From Flavobacteriaceae bacterium (lineage in GTDB: Bacteria > Bacteroidota > Bacteroidia > Flavobacteriales > Flavobacteriaceae), in assembly GCA_018402205.1 (NCBI GenBank), contig JAGYIX010000003.1, forward strand, positions 620,001-684,000: a stretch of DNA of 64,000 nt, given 5' to 3'. Made by a program: the position numbers and the translations under genes. The notes beneath the pieces are model-generated. The model worked only from the letters and a program-made list of their open reading frames with translations. It ran no database searches and was not told the origin of the DNA. Below, piece by piece: positions 1-8,009 of this stretch. Every line of letters begins with the position of its first letter. The stretch's first letter is position 1.

Positions 1-1045
1 CATCCATCATGGTGGCCACCTCGTTCACAGTAACGAATTCTGTGACTTTCAAAATTTTACTGTCAAGCTCTTGTTGCTCGAGTTCTTTATCAGATTGCTG
101 TTTATGCAGGTCTCTTTTCTCGCGACGGTACTTTGCCCCTTTACCCTTCGAACTCTTTCCTTGCAGTTTTTCAAGGGTCTCACGAACTTGTCGCTGCACT
201 TCTTCATCACTAGGCTCAGCCCTTACAGTAGGGGTTTGTTGTTTGCCTTTGGCTAGCTGGTTGCGCTGGTTAGTATCATTCTTATCATTGAGAATACGCT
301 TGCGCTTTCGTTTTCGATCTGCATTTTGAGCGGCAGATCCGGCTGCTGCAGGCTCTTTCTTTTTCTTTTCAAATTGAGAGAGATCTATAGTGGTCCCGGT
401 AAGTTTTGGACCAGAAAGCTTTTTATACTGCGTCTTGAATTGATCAGATACACCCTCTGCCGCCTTAGGTTCTTCAACCACTTCAACCACTTCTTCCCCA
501 TTTTCTACTATCTCTGTACCTTGAACCTCTGCCTCAACAACTGTATCTACCTTTTCAATTTCGGTAGTCTCTACTTTAATTTCAGGTTCCTCTTTGACTT
601 CTACCTTCACCGGTTCTTCTGCAGGCTCTTGAACGGGTTCGGGTGTAGGTTCGGGTGTAGGTTCGGGTATAGGGTCAGATTTTTTGGGCTCAAGATCAAT
701 TTTTCCGACTGTTTTTGGCTTAATTAGGTTGGTCTTAGCCTTAATAATCTCGTTGTCTTTCTTCTCTTTGGCTTGTCGCCTTTCTTCTTGCTCTTTTTCA
801 ATCTGTTGAAGTAACGCCTCTTTCTCTTTGCGTTTTTCTTCACTCACCTCTTGCGAAGCAGCCTTTTTAGACATGTCTGTCTGAAACTCATCTAAGAGCA
901 CTTGGTGCACCTCGCCACTGATTTTAGTGGTCGGGCGGGCCTCAATCTCATGACCTTTCTCTTTTAGATGCTCTACCGCACGATCGAGTGAGATATTGAG
1001 TTCACGAAGTACTTTGTTTAATCGTATGGTTTCTAATTCAGACAT
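1..1045 (-). CDS. infB: Translation initiation factor IF-2, N-terminal part (cut by window edge)
   Basis: The reading frame is open from an ATG at 1045 to the window edge, about 348 residues, so the GTPase core lies outside. It begins with an IF2_N-type helical module (MSELETIRLNKVLREL), followed by a long charged linker: a Lys/Glu-rich stretch, a Pro-Glu-Pro-Thr repeat near residues 140-150, an acidic Val/Glu-rich part, then a very basic patch (RKRKRKR). A second IF2_N-like start (KVTEFVTVNEVATMM) appears at the edge. IF-2 places initiator tRNA on the 30S subunit and promotes subunit joining. The gene follows nusA and rimP in the usual order. The linker length is typical of Bacteroidota IF-2. 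The identification is sure; the domain limits are approximate. Confidence 0.93.
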   Translation of the reverse strand, partial: MSELETIRLNKVLRELNISLDRAVEHLKEKGHEIEARPTTKISGEVHQVLLDEFQTDMSKKAASQEVSEEKRKEKEALLQQIEKEQEERRQAKEKKDNEIIKAKTNLIKPKTVGKIDLEPKKSDPIPEPTPEPTPEPVQEPAEEPVKVEVKEEPEIKVETTEIEKVDTVVEAEVQGTEIVENGEEVVEVVEEPKAAEGVSDQFKTQYKKLSGPKLTGTTIDLSQFEKKKKEPAAAGSAAQNADRKRKRKRILNDKNDTNQRNQLAKGKQQTPTVRAEPSDEEVQRQVRETLEKLQGKSSKGKGAKYRREKRDLHKQQSDKELEQQELDSKILKVTEFVTVNEVATMMD

Positions 1046-1102
1046 AAAATGTGGTTCGTCTATTGTTTTTTAAAGGCGGAGGTACTAATGCAAATATAAA
1101 AT

Positions 1103-2335
1103 TTAGTCTTCAAATTCAGATTTTAGTATTCTAACCACCTCACGTACAGTCTCTTCTTCAAGATCTGTGCGTTTAATTAGGTCTTCTATGTCGAGTTCTA
1201 AAACACTGCGTGCAGTGTCTAATCCGATCTTTTTGAATTCCTGAATGATCCAAGCATCAATCTCATCCGAAAATTCAGTAAGCTCAACGTCTTCTTCGAC
1301 CCCTTCTCTAAAGACATCAATCTCATATCCGGTTAATTGGCCTGCAAGCCTAATATTATGACCACTTCTTCCGATCGCTTTAGAAACCTCTTCAGGCTTC
1401 AAATAAACCTGAGCGGTCATATTATCGTCATTCAATTTAACCGAGCTTACCTTAGCAGGACTAAGTGCTCGAGTAACTAAGAGCTGCTTATTATTCGTCC
1501 AGTTTATAACGTCAATATTTTCATTACCTAATTCACGAACAATACTGTGAATTCTAGACCCTTTCATCCCCACACAAGCTCCTACAGGGTCTATGCGATC
1601 GTCGTAAGAATCTACCGCTACTTTTGCTTTTTCGCCAGGAATTCTCACTGCCTTTTTAATAGTGATGAGTCCGTCAAAAACCTCAGGAATCTCTTGAAAG
1701 AACAATTGTTCTAAAAATTTAGGCGAGGTACGTGACATAATAATGGTCGGCTTACTCCCCTTCAACTCTACGCTTTCAATAACTCCTCTGACGTTATCTC
1801 CTTTTCTAAAAAAGTCAGATGGAATCTGGCGATCTTTAGGCAAAATTACCTCGTTACCCTCATCGTCTAGCAATATAATAGCCTTGTGACGAATGTGGTG
1901 CACCTCAGCAGTAAACAACTCTCCTTCTAAGTCTTTAAATTGCTTATAAATGGTAGTGTTATCGTGCTCTTGGATTTTAGCGACCAAATTCTGTCTTAGA
2001 GCCAAAATAGAACGGCGCCCAAGGTCTATGAGCTTAACTTCTTCAGAAACGTCTTCGCCCACTTCAAAATCGGGCTCTATTTTGCGCGCTTCTGAGAGCG
2101 AAATTTCTTCGTTTTCGTCTTCTACCATTCCGTCATCTACCACAACGCGATTACGCCAAATCTCTAAATCTCCCTTATCTGGGTTGATAATGATATCGAA
2201 ATTATCATCTGAACCAAACTTCTTTTTAAGCGTATTTCTAAACACCTCCTCAAGAATCGCCATTAGGGTTACTCGATCGATAAACTTATCGTCTTTAAAC
2301 TCCGAAAATGATTCTATAAGTGCTAAATTTTCCAT
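1103..2335 (-). CDS. nusA: Transcription termination/antitermination factor NusA
   Basis: The product has 410 residues, the short form found in Bacteroidota. The order is an N-terminal RNA-polymerase-binding domain (to about 130), an S1 domain (about 135-200), KH1 (GACVGMKGSRIHSIVREL, about 250-290) and KH2 with a second GxxG-like loop (IGRSGHNIRLA, about 320-340). An acidic C-terminal tail with helix-hairpin-like repeats follows. NusA binds the RNA polymerase flap and nascent RNA, controlling pausing and termination. It lies between rimP (9 bases upstream) and infB (about 57 bases downstream), the conserved rimP-nusA-infB operon. Confidence 0.97.
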   Translation of the reverse strand: MENLALIESFSEFKDDKFIDRVTLMAILEEVFRNTLKKKFGSDDNFDIIINPDKGDLEIWRNRVVVDDGMVEDENEEISLSEARKIEPDFEVGEDVSEEVKLIDLGRRSILALRQNLVAKIQEHDNTTIYKQFKDLEGELFTAEVHHIRHKAIILLDDEGNEVILPKDRQIPSDFFRKGDNVRGVIESVELKGSKPTIIMSRTSPKFLEQLFFQEIPEVFDGLITIKKAVRIPGEKAKVAVDSYDDRIDPVGACVGMKGSRIHSIVRELGNENIDVINWTNNKQLLVTRALSPAKVSSVKLNDDNMTAQVYLKPEEVSKAIGRSGHNIRLAGQLTGYEIDVFREGVEEDVELTEFSDEIDAWIIQEFKKIGLDTARSVLELDIEDLIKRTDLEEETVREVVRILKSEFED

Positions 2336-2344
2336 GATCAGGGG

Positions 2345-2815
2345 TTAAAAAGTTATTTCTATTTGTGCTTTAATTATATGGTCAAAATCAATTTTTTGTT
2401 CGCATTCTACGGTTACCTTTCCCTTTCCAATAGCTTTGGGCTGACGTTCCTTCCAGTTTAAAGTAATCATTTGATCACTAATCTCCGTAAACTCCCCCTT
2501 AAAACTACCTTCAGCAGTCTCAACTTTCAAGGTTCTACCTACATGCTGCGGGTATTGCCTTAAGAGTTTCAAAGGAGCCGAAGCCCCTGCCGAAAGAACG
2601 TCAAGAGAGAAGTCATACTTTTCTCTATCTAAGTGATGCTCAATAGCTCTAGAGACTTCAATACAATCGTTTACGCTAATTCCACTATCACCATCTACAA
2701 CCACCTTTATACTAAGGTCAGAGCCAATGTTCAGTTCTATCAAAAAAATATCTGGACGCTCTGTAAAAAAAGCATCTAATAGCGCTGTAACCTCTTTTCT
2801 AAACGTTTCACTCAT
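2345..2815 (-). CDS. rimP: Ribosome maturation factor RimP
   Basis: The protein has 156 residues, the usual family length. The N-terminal alpha/beta domain contains the conserved stretch around VVVDGDSGISVNDCIEVSRA, followed by LDVLSAGASAPL, a variant of the family SSPG-type motif. The C-terminal SH3-like domain carries GRTLKVETAEGSFKGEF. RimP assists late assembly of the 30S subunit. It is the first gene of the rimP-nusA-infB operon and follows a tRNA-Gln gene on the same strand, with a hairpin terminator between them. Confidence 0.95.
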   Translation of the reverse strand: MSETFRKEVTALLDAFFTERPDIFLIELNIGSDLSIKVVVDGDSGISVNDCIEVSRAIEHHLDREKYDFSLDVLSAGASAPLKLLRQYPQHVGRTLKVETAEGSFKGEFTEISDQMITLNWKERQPKAIGKGKVTVECEQKIDFDHIIKAQIEITF

Positions 2816-2826
2816 CCTATAGTAAC

Positions 2827-2854
2827 AAAAGAGGGGACTGCTGTCCCCTCTTTT
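2827..2854 (-). terminator. Intrinsic terminator after tRNA-Gln
   Basis: A 12-base arm (AAAAGAGGGGAC) and its exact complement are separated by a TGCT loop, giving a strong stem bordered by T runs. It sits between tRNA-Gln and rimP on the minus strand and should end the tRNA transcript. The symmetric A/T flanks would also let it work on the plus strand. Confidence 0.8.
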
Positions 2855-2895
2855 AAGCTCTTTCAGCGTTCACAAGAACACTCATGAAAAAGATG

Positions 2896-2967
2896 TTGGC
2901 CTACAAGGACTCGAACCTTGAACGACTGAACCAAAATCAGCTGTGTTACCAATTACACCATAGGCCA
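2896..2967 (-). tRNA. tRNA-Gln (anticodon TTG)
   Basis: The minus strand folds as a cloverleaf with acceptor arms TGGCCTA and TAGGCCA. The D arm contains GGTAACAC, the anticodon loop is TTTTGGT, and the T arm contains GGTTCGAGTCC. The anticodon is TTG, reading CAA for glutamine. The discriminator base is A and no CCA end is encoded. A near-consensus promoter lies about 18 bases upstream. Confidence 0.96.
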
Positions 2968-2984
2968 TTACTCAATCGAGGCTG

Positions 2985-3014
2985 CAAATTTAAACTATTC
3001 TTAGAATCTGCAAA
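2985..3014 (-). promoter_or_regulatory. Promoter of tRNA-Gln
   Basis: The minus strand reads TTTG, 18 bases, TAAATTTG. This matches the Bacteroidota housekeeping promoter (TTTG, about 19 bases, TAnnTTTG) exactly. The predicted start falls a few bases before the tRNA 5' end. Confidence 0.75.
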
Positions 3015-3064
3015 AATTAAAAACGCTAATTTCGTCGAGCTAATATGGGCTTGAAAACAGTGTT

Positions 3065-6000
3065 ATGATGCAGTTAGAACTCAGACGATCTGAACGCCTA
3101 TTATCGTGGGGTGTGTTTTTTGTTGCGCTTATGGTTTATGCGCTAACAGTCGAACCTACGAGTAGTTTTTGGGATGCTGGCGAATACATTTCGACCTCAG
3201 CCAAACTACAGGTAGGTCACCCTCCAGGGGCACCTTTGTTTCAACTCATTGGTGCTTTTTTCGCCTCTTTCGCTTTTGCGAACCCCCTGAAAATAGCACT
3301 GATGGTAAATTGGGTCTCCGTGGTTTCAAGCGCTTTTACCATTTTCTTTACCTTCAAAATCATCTCTAATCTCGGAGAGAAGTGGGTCAGAAGTCGATTC
3401 AAAAACAAGGCAAAAGAAGAAGCTTTAGATCAGGCCTCTATTATCGCCATTCTAGGGGCTTCCTTAGTCGGTGCGCTAACCCTTTGCTTCTCAGATAGCT
3501 TTTGGTTTAATGCCGTTGAAACAGAAGTCTACGCCATGGCAAGCCTTGTAATGGCACTGCTGCTTTGGCTTGGTATATTGTGGACCGATCGATTATCAGA
3601 GCCTCAAGGCGACCGCTACCTAGTTCTTATTGCCTTTGTCATTGGGCTTGTATTTGGTATTCAATTCATGGGTTTTCTGGCGATCCCCTCTATCGGGCTT
3701 CTTTACTACTTTAAGAAAACAGAGCGCATTACTCCCAAAAACTTTGTCTTAGCCAATATAGGTGTAGTCGCCCTTCTTTTTCTGGTTTATCGATTCTCCT
3801 TAACCTATATACTAAAACTCTTTGGTGCCACAGAAGTATTTTTCGTCAACGAAATAGGGCTTCCATTTAATTCTGGATCTATTATCACCGCAGTAGCTAT
3901 CTCAGCTCTACTTCTCTACATAATCCAACTTAGTAAAAAAAGACAGTTAGCCAACCTACATCTGACGGCTCACATGGTTCTTTTTTTGATTCTCGGATTC
4001 TCTACCTGGCTGTTGTTACCTATTAGAGCCAATGCCCAAACAGTGGTCAATGAAAACAATCCAGAAGATGCTCGTGCGCTTTTAGCCTATTATAATCGCG
4101 AGCAGTATCCGGCGCCAGAAAGCCCTTTCTACGGTTCTTATTATTCAGACTACTTCGCTACCGCAGGCCCTGATCAAGACGGAACTCCAAAGTACGAGAA
4201 GAACGAAAAGTTAAGGCGCTACGAAATCGTTAACACCTACAAAGACGCATTACAAGGACCCAACCCAAATCACGTAGGTTTATTGCCTCGAATGTGGAGC
4301 GCTTCTTCTGCAGAGAATTATATGCGCTACTACGGAAGGCTCGACTTCAGTATTAACCCACGTTACCAAGGAGACGCTGAGCTAAGAAGCGCAATCGCCC
4401 AGTTTAAACAAATGAGCAATGAGGGTGAAATAGATACCGCTCAATACCTGGATTTTTTAAAGAATTTCGCAGAGTATATAGAGGTGAAACCTCCGACGTT
4501 TGGCCAAAATATGAGTTATCTCATCGATTTTCAGTTTAACTATATGTACTGGCGTTATTTCTTTTGGAATTTCGTAGGTAGGCAAAACGATGAACAAGGG
4601 CGCTTTAACGCTAATGGAGAATGGTTGAGCGGCATTACATTTATAGACAGTGTTCGCCTTGGCAATCAATCAAATTTACCCGACGACCTTTTAAATAACA
4701 AGGCTCGAAACACGTATTTCTTTTTGCCGCTTTTGCTCGGATTGATAGGTATCTATTATCACGCGAGGCATCAATGGAAATCGTTTTATGTGCTTTTGGT
4801 TTATTTTTTATTCACCGGGCTAGCTATTCAATTCTACACCAATCCGACCATCTTTCAACCTAGAGAGCGCGACTACTCCTTGGTAGGGTCGTTCTTTATT
4901 TTTAGCCTGTGGGTAGGTTTTGGGGCATTAGCACTTTTCGACCTCGTAGCCTCCGCGACTAAGCAAAGAACCACCAAGTTAGCTTTGGGTACAACCGCAA
5001 TGTGCTTGCTAGCGGTTCCGCTACTAATGGCCTTTGAAAACTGGGATGATCACGACCGGTCTAACCGCAAGACTGCCCGATCTACGGCTATGGCCTACCT
5101 CGATTCTTGTGCTGAAGACCGAGGATCCCTGCTTTTTACCATTGGAGACAATGACACCTTTCCACTTTGGTATATGCAAGAAATTGAAGGATATCGTACC
5201 GATGTTAGAGTGGTTAACTCTAGCTTATTGGCCACCGATTGGTACATCGATCAAATGAAGCGCAAAGGCCTACGAGAGTGAACCCATTCCGTCTCAACTC
5301 ACGCATAATCAATACCGATTTGGAACTCGAGATGTAATTTATTATCAGCCTGTCCCAGAATTAGCAGAAGAACGATGGGAGCTCAGCAGATTCATGGACT
5401 GGGTCAGCAGCGGAAAACCAGAAACCAAGCTTAGTTACCTCATGCGACAGCAGGGAGCAGACATGAGTGACTTTAAAGAAGAACAGCTAGACATTGTTTA
5501 TTACCCTACGCATAAAATACGCGTTCCTGTAGATAAAAACGCCGTACTAAAATCGGGTATAGTCTCTGCTAAAGACTCCACTCTAATTGTGGATCATATC
5601 GACATTGATCTTCCCAAGAGTGCGCTTCCAAAAAATAGACTATTGATGTTGGATATGCTCCATACTAATAATTGGGAGCGTCCGATCTATTTTTCAGGCG
5701 GAAGCCTTGATTCGGGAGAATACCTTTACATGAAAGACTATCTGCAGTTAGACGGATTAGTGTATAAACTAGTTCCTATTTTTTCTAAAGACAGCGGAGC
5801 ATTCGATATGGGTAGAATAGATACCGAACTTATGTATTCGATTGTGATGGATTGGGAATGGGGTAATTCAGAAGACCCATCGGTGTACATAGACCCACAG
5901 ACTAGAGCGCAAGGAATTTCTTTTAGAAGCAATATGGCCAGATTGGTCGAGCAGCTGATAGCAGAGCAGCAGTTTGAAAAAGCCGAAGAAGTCATCGACA

Positions 6001-6350
6001 GAGCAGTTGAAAAAATGCCGATAAGTGCCTTTAAATTCTATGCATTTGTCGAGCCCTTTATTCAAGGATATTACGCCGTTTCAGCTGTAGAGAAAGCGCA
6101 GAAATTATCCGCTGAATTATTGACCCTATATCTCGATCATTTGGCCTATTACACGACCTTGAATGCCGAAGAGAGCTACCGGCGTATTGAAGAAATTTAC
6201 AGTGATTTAGAAGCCACACGAAGGGTATTAGACCTATCGACCGAAGCAGGCGACGAAGACTTTGTAGCACCCTATACAGTCCAATACAATAGCTATATTA
6301 ACGACTTGGTTATTATTTTAGAAAATACCCAGTACGAGGCAGAGGAGTGA
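3065..6350 (+). CDS. DUF2723 membrane protein (GT117-type), interrupted by one frameshift
   Basis: The first part (3065-5281) begins with membrane segments, with WDAGEY near residue 38 and GHPPGAPLF near 52, both hallmarks of the DUF2723 family (glycosyltransferase family 117; the animal relative TMEM260 is an O-mannosyltransferase). Frame 1 stops at 5279-5281. The adjacent frame continues without a gap as YESEPIPSQL and runs to 6350 with a soluble repeat-like C-terminus. Dropping one G of the GG at 5267-5268 gives an unbroken protein of about 1,094 residues, the usual size. The break is more likely a sequence error than decay, because both sides are well conserved. The protein is probably in the inner membrane; its substrate is unknown. 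Confidence 0.85.
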
Positions 6351-6361
6351 TCAACCTAAGA

Positions 6362-6658
6362 CTAAACGTACTCGCTAATTATACCTAAAAGAGTGTTGGC
6401 ATCGAGTTCACCGCTTTGTCGCCACATCATTTCCCCCTTTTTGTAGATAATTAAGGTGGGCAGTCCCTTAATGCGTAACGCCTGAGAAAGTTCTTGGTTT
6501 TTGTCTACATCAATCTTGATTACCTTTGCCTTATCGCCTAAGGCTGCGGCTACATCTTTGAGCACAGGCGTCATTGAAAGAGAAGCGTCGTTCCATTCTG
6601 CATAAAAATTGAACAGAACTGGAACTTCTAAGTCGATTAAATCACCAAATTTTGACAT
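6362..6658 (-). CDS. Thioredoxin-fold protein lacking the catalytic cysteines
   Basis: The 98-residue protein has the thioredoxin layout: a VLFNFYAEW strand, a helix, VIKIDVDKN, the cis-proline motif GLPTLIIY, and a final helix. Where thioredoxin has WCGPC, this protein reads WNDAS, so neither redox cysteine is present and no cysteine occurs elsewhere. It cannot be a normal disulfide reductase; a binding or scaffold role is possible. Similar cysteine-less thioredoxin-like proteins occur in flavobacteria. It is convergent with the DUF2723 gene (12 bases apart) and lies 36 bases downstream of the metallophosphoesterase on the same strand. Confidence 0.8.
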   Translation of the reverse strand: MSKFGDLIDLEVPVLFNFYAEWNDASLSMTPVLKDVAAALGDKAKVIKIDVDKNQELSQALRIKGLPTLIIYKKGEMMWRQSGELDANTLLGIISEYV

Positions 6659-6694
6659 GCGTAAATCAATTGGTGCTGCAAGTTAGTAAAATTG

Positions 6695-7921
6695 CTATTC
6701 AACCGTGCCGTATTCACTCGATTTTAGCCTAATACGGGTGATTTCGGGCCAAATTCCAAAACGACCAGGATACCCCAAAAAACCAAAACCGCGATTCACA
6801 TTTAAGAGTAGGTTATTCTTCTCGTACATTCCAGCCCATTGGGGGTACCTGTATTGTATCGGACTCCATTTGTATCCAGCGATTTCAACACCAAATTGAA
6901 AACCATGGGTATGACCGCTCAAACACAAATCGATCTTTTTATCGTGCCCAAGCACCTCAGCCTCCCAATGCGAAGGATCGTGTGACATCAAAAGTGTAAA
7001 CACGCTTTCATCTATATCTGCGGTGGCCTGCTTCAAGTCTCCCGCCTTTAGAAATCTTCCTGTTCCCCAATTCTCTACACCTACCAAATTAAAGTAGTCT
7101 TCTCCTCTATAAATCCTTAGGCTTTCATTATTTAAGGTCTTAAAGCCCATTTGTTGTTGTATAGACAATAAATTACGCACATCTTCACGGGCCATCTCTT
7201 CATCAAAATCACGATTATAGCTTCCGTAATCGTGATTGCCAAGCACTGCAAACTTTCCGTCTGTAGCACTCAACCCAGCCAATGCTTCAATGTATGGTAA
7301 CGCCTCTGCAGATTGATTATTTACCATGTCACCTGTGAAAAGCAGTAAATCAGCAGCTTGATCATTGATACTATCCAGTCCGGGTTGAAACTCTTCAAGG
7401 GAGGCAAAGCTGCCTAGATGAAGATCTGAAATCTGCACAATCGTGTATCCATCGAAAGACTTAGGTAATCGATCAAAAACAAGATCATAGGTGTGCAGAG
7501 TATATTTATTACGCGCACCCATGCCAATTATCAAAGACGAAAACGGAAGTGCTCCTACCGTAACCGCAGTGGCACTAATAAAACGCCTTCGATCTATACG
7601 AGTAGACTGAGGCGCGCCAAAAAAAGACTTTAGCTTACTCTTGGTCCATGCTATTAAACGAACAATATCTTCGAGTATCAAAAAGAAACTAAGCACCATT
7701 AGTCCAAAAGTGACGGCAAACAGAAGGCCAGTTAAATAGAGTTCTGTCTGCGTGCCCAAAGAAACATTCAAGGCGCGTAAAACAAATCCCGAAACAAAAA
7801 GTCCCAAAGCAACCGCCCAAAAACTTATGACTAACCATTTAGATTGCGCAAGCACCCGTATGGCGCTGTAGCCATAAAAAAGCAGAGTTATATAAAAGAG
7901 GGCAAAAAAGAGGTAAAACAC
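6695..7921 (-). CDS. Membrane-anchored metallophosphoesterase
   Basis: The 408-residue protein has three to four membrane segments in the first 100 residues, a twin-arginine-like stretch (DRRRFISATAVTVGALPFS) at about 109-127, then a calcineurin-like phosphoesterase domain. Metal-binding motifs appear in order: DLHLG, FTGDMV, LGNHDYG, MSHDP and SGHTHGFQ. This set resembles YkuE/YaeI-type enzymes, some of which cleave UDP-diacylglucosamine or other cell-envelope phosphoesters. The substrate here cannot be told from sequence. It is divergent from polA. Confidence 0.88.
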   Translation of the reverse strand: MFYLFFALFYITLLFYGYSAIRVLAQSKWLVISFWAVALGLFVSGFVLRALNVSLGTQTELYLTGLLFAVTFGLMVLSFFLILEDIVRLIAWTKSKLKSFFGAPQSTRIDRRRFISATAVTVGALPFSSLIIGMGARNKYTLHTYDLVFDRLPKSFDGYTIVQISDLHLGSFASLEEFQPGLDSINDQAADLLLFTGDMVNNQSAEALPYIEALAGLSATDGKFAVLGNHDYGSYNRDFDEEMAREDVRNLLSIQQQMGFKTLNNESLRIYRGEDYFNLVGVENWGTGRFLKAGDLKQATADIDESVFTLLMSHDPSHWEAEVLGHDKKIDLCLSGHTHGFQFGVEIAGYKWSPIQYRYPQWAGMYEKNNLLLNVNRGFGFLGYPGRFGIWPEITRIRLKSSEYGTVE

Positions 7922-7960
7922 GGCTCACATTTATACCGCAAAAGTACGTTTTAAAACCCC

Positions 7961-7989
7961 TTGGCACAGTTAAAATTCCTCTATCTTGC
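7961..7989 (+). promoter_or_regulatory. Probable polA promoter
   Basis: TTGG, 17 bases, then TATCTTGC approximates the Bacteroidota consensus (TTTG, TAnnTTTG). The predicted transcript starts near 7995, which excludes the upstream in-frame ATG at 7986 and supports the ATG at 8010 as the polA start. Confidence 0.5.
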
Positions 7990-8009
7990 ACTTTCTTGAC
8001 TGCTTTAAC

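Noticed and set aside
326-727. A 133-residue plus-strand frame
   Set aside because: It is antisense to the low-complexity linker of infB, which is clearly the coding strand.
5260-5290. Programmed ribosomal frameshift in the DUF2723 gene
   Set aside because: There is no slippery heptamer with a following structure, and the same kind of one-base break occurs in unrelated genes in this window.
7986-8009. Upstream ATG at 7986 as the polA start
   Set aside because: It overlaps the likely -7 box, and the ATG at 8010 begins the conserved part.
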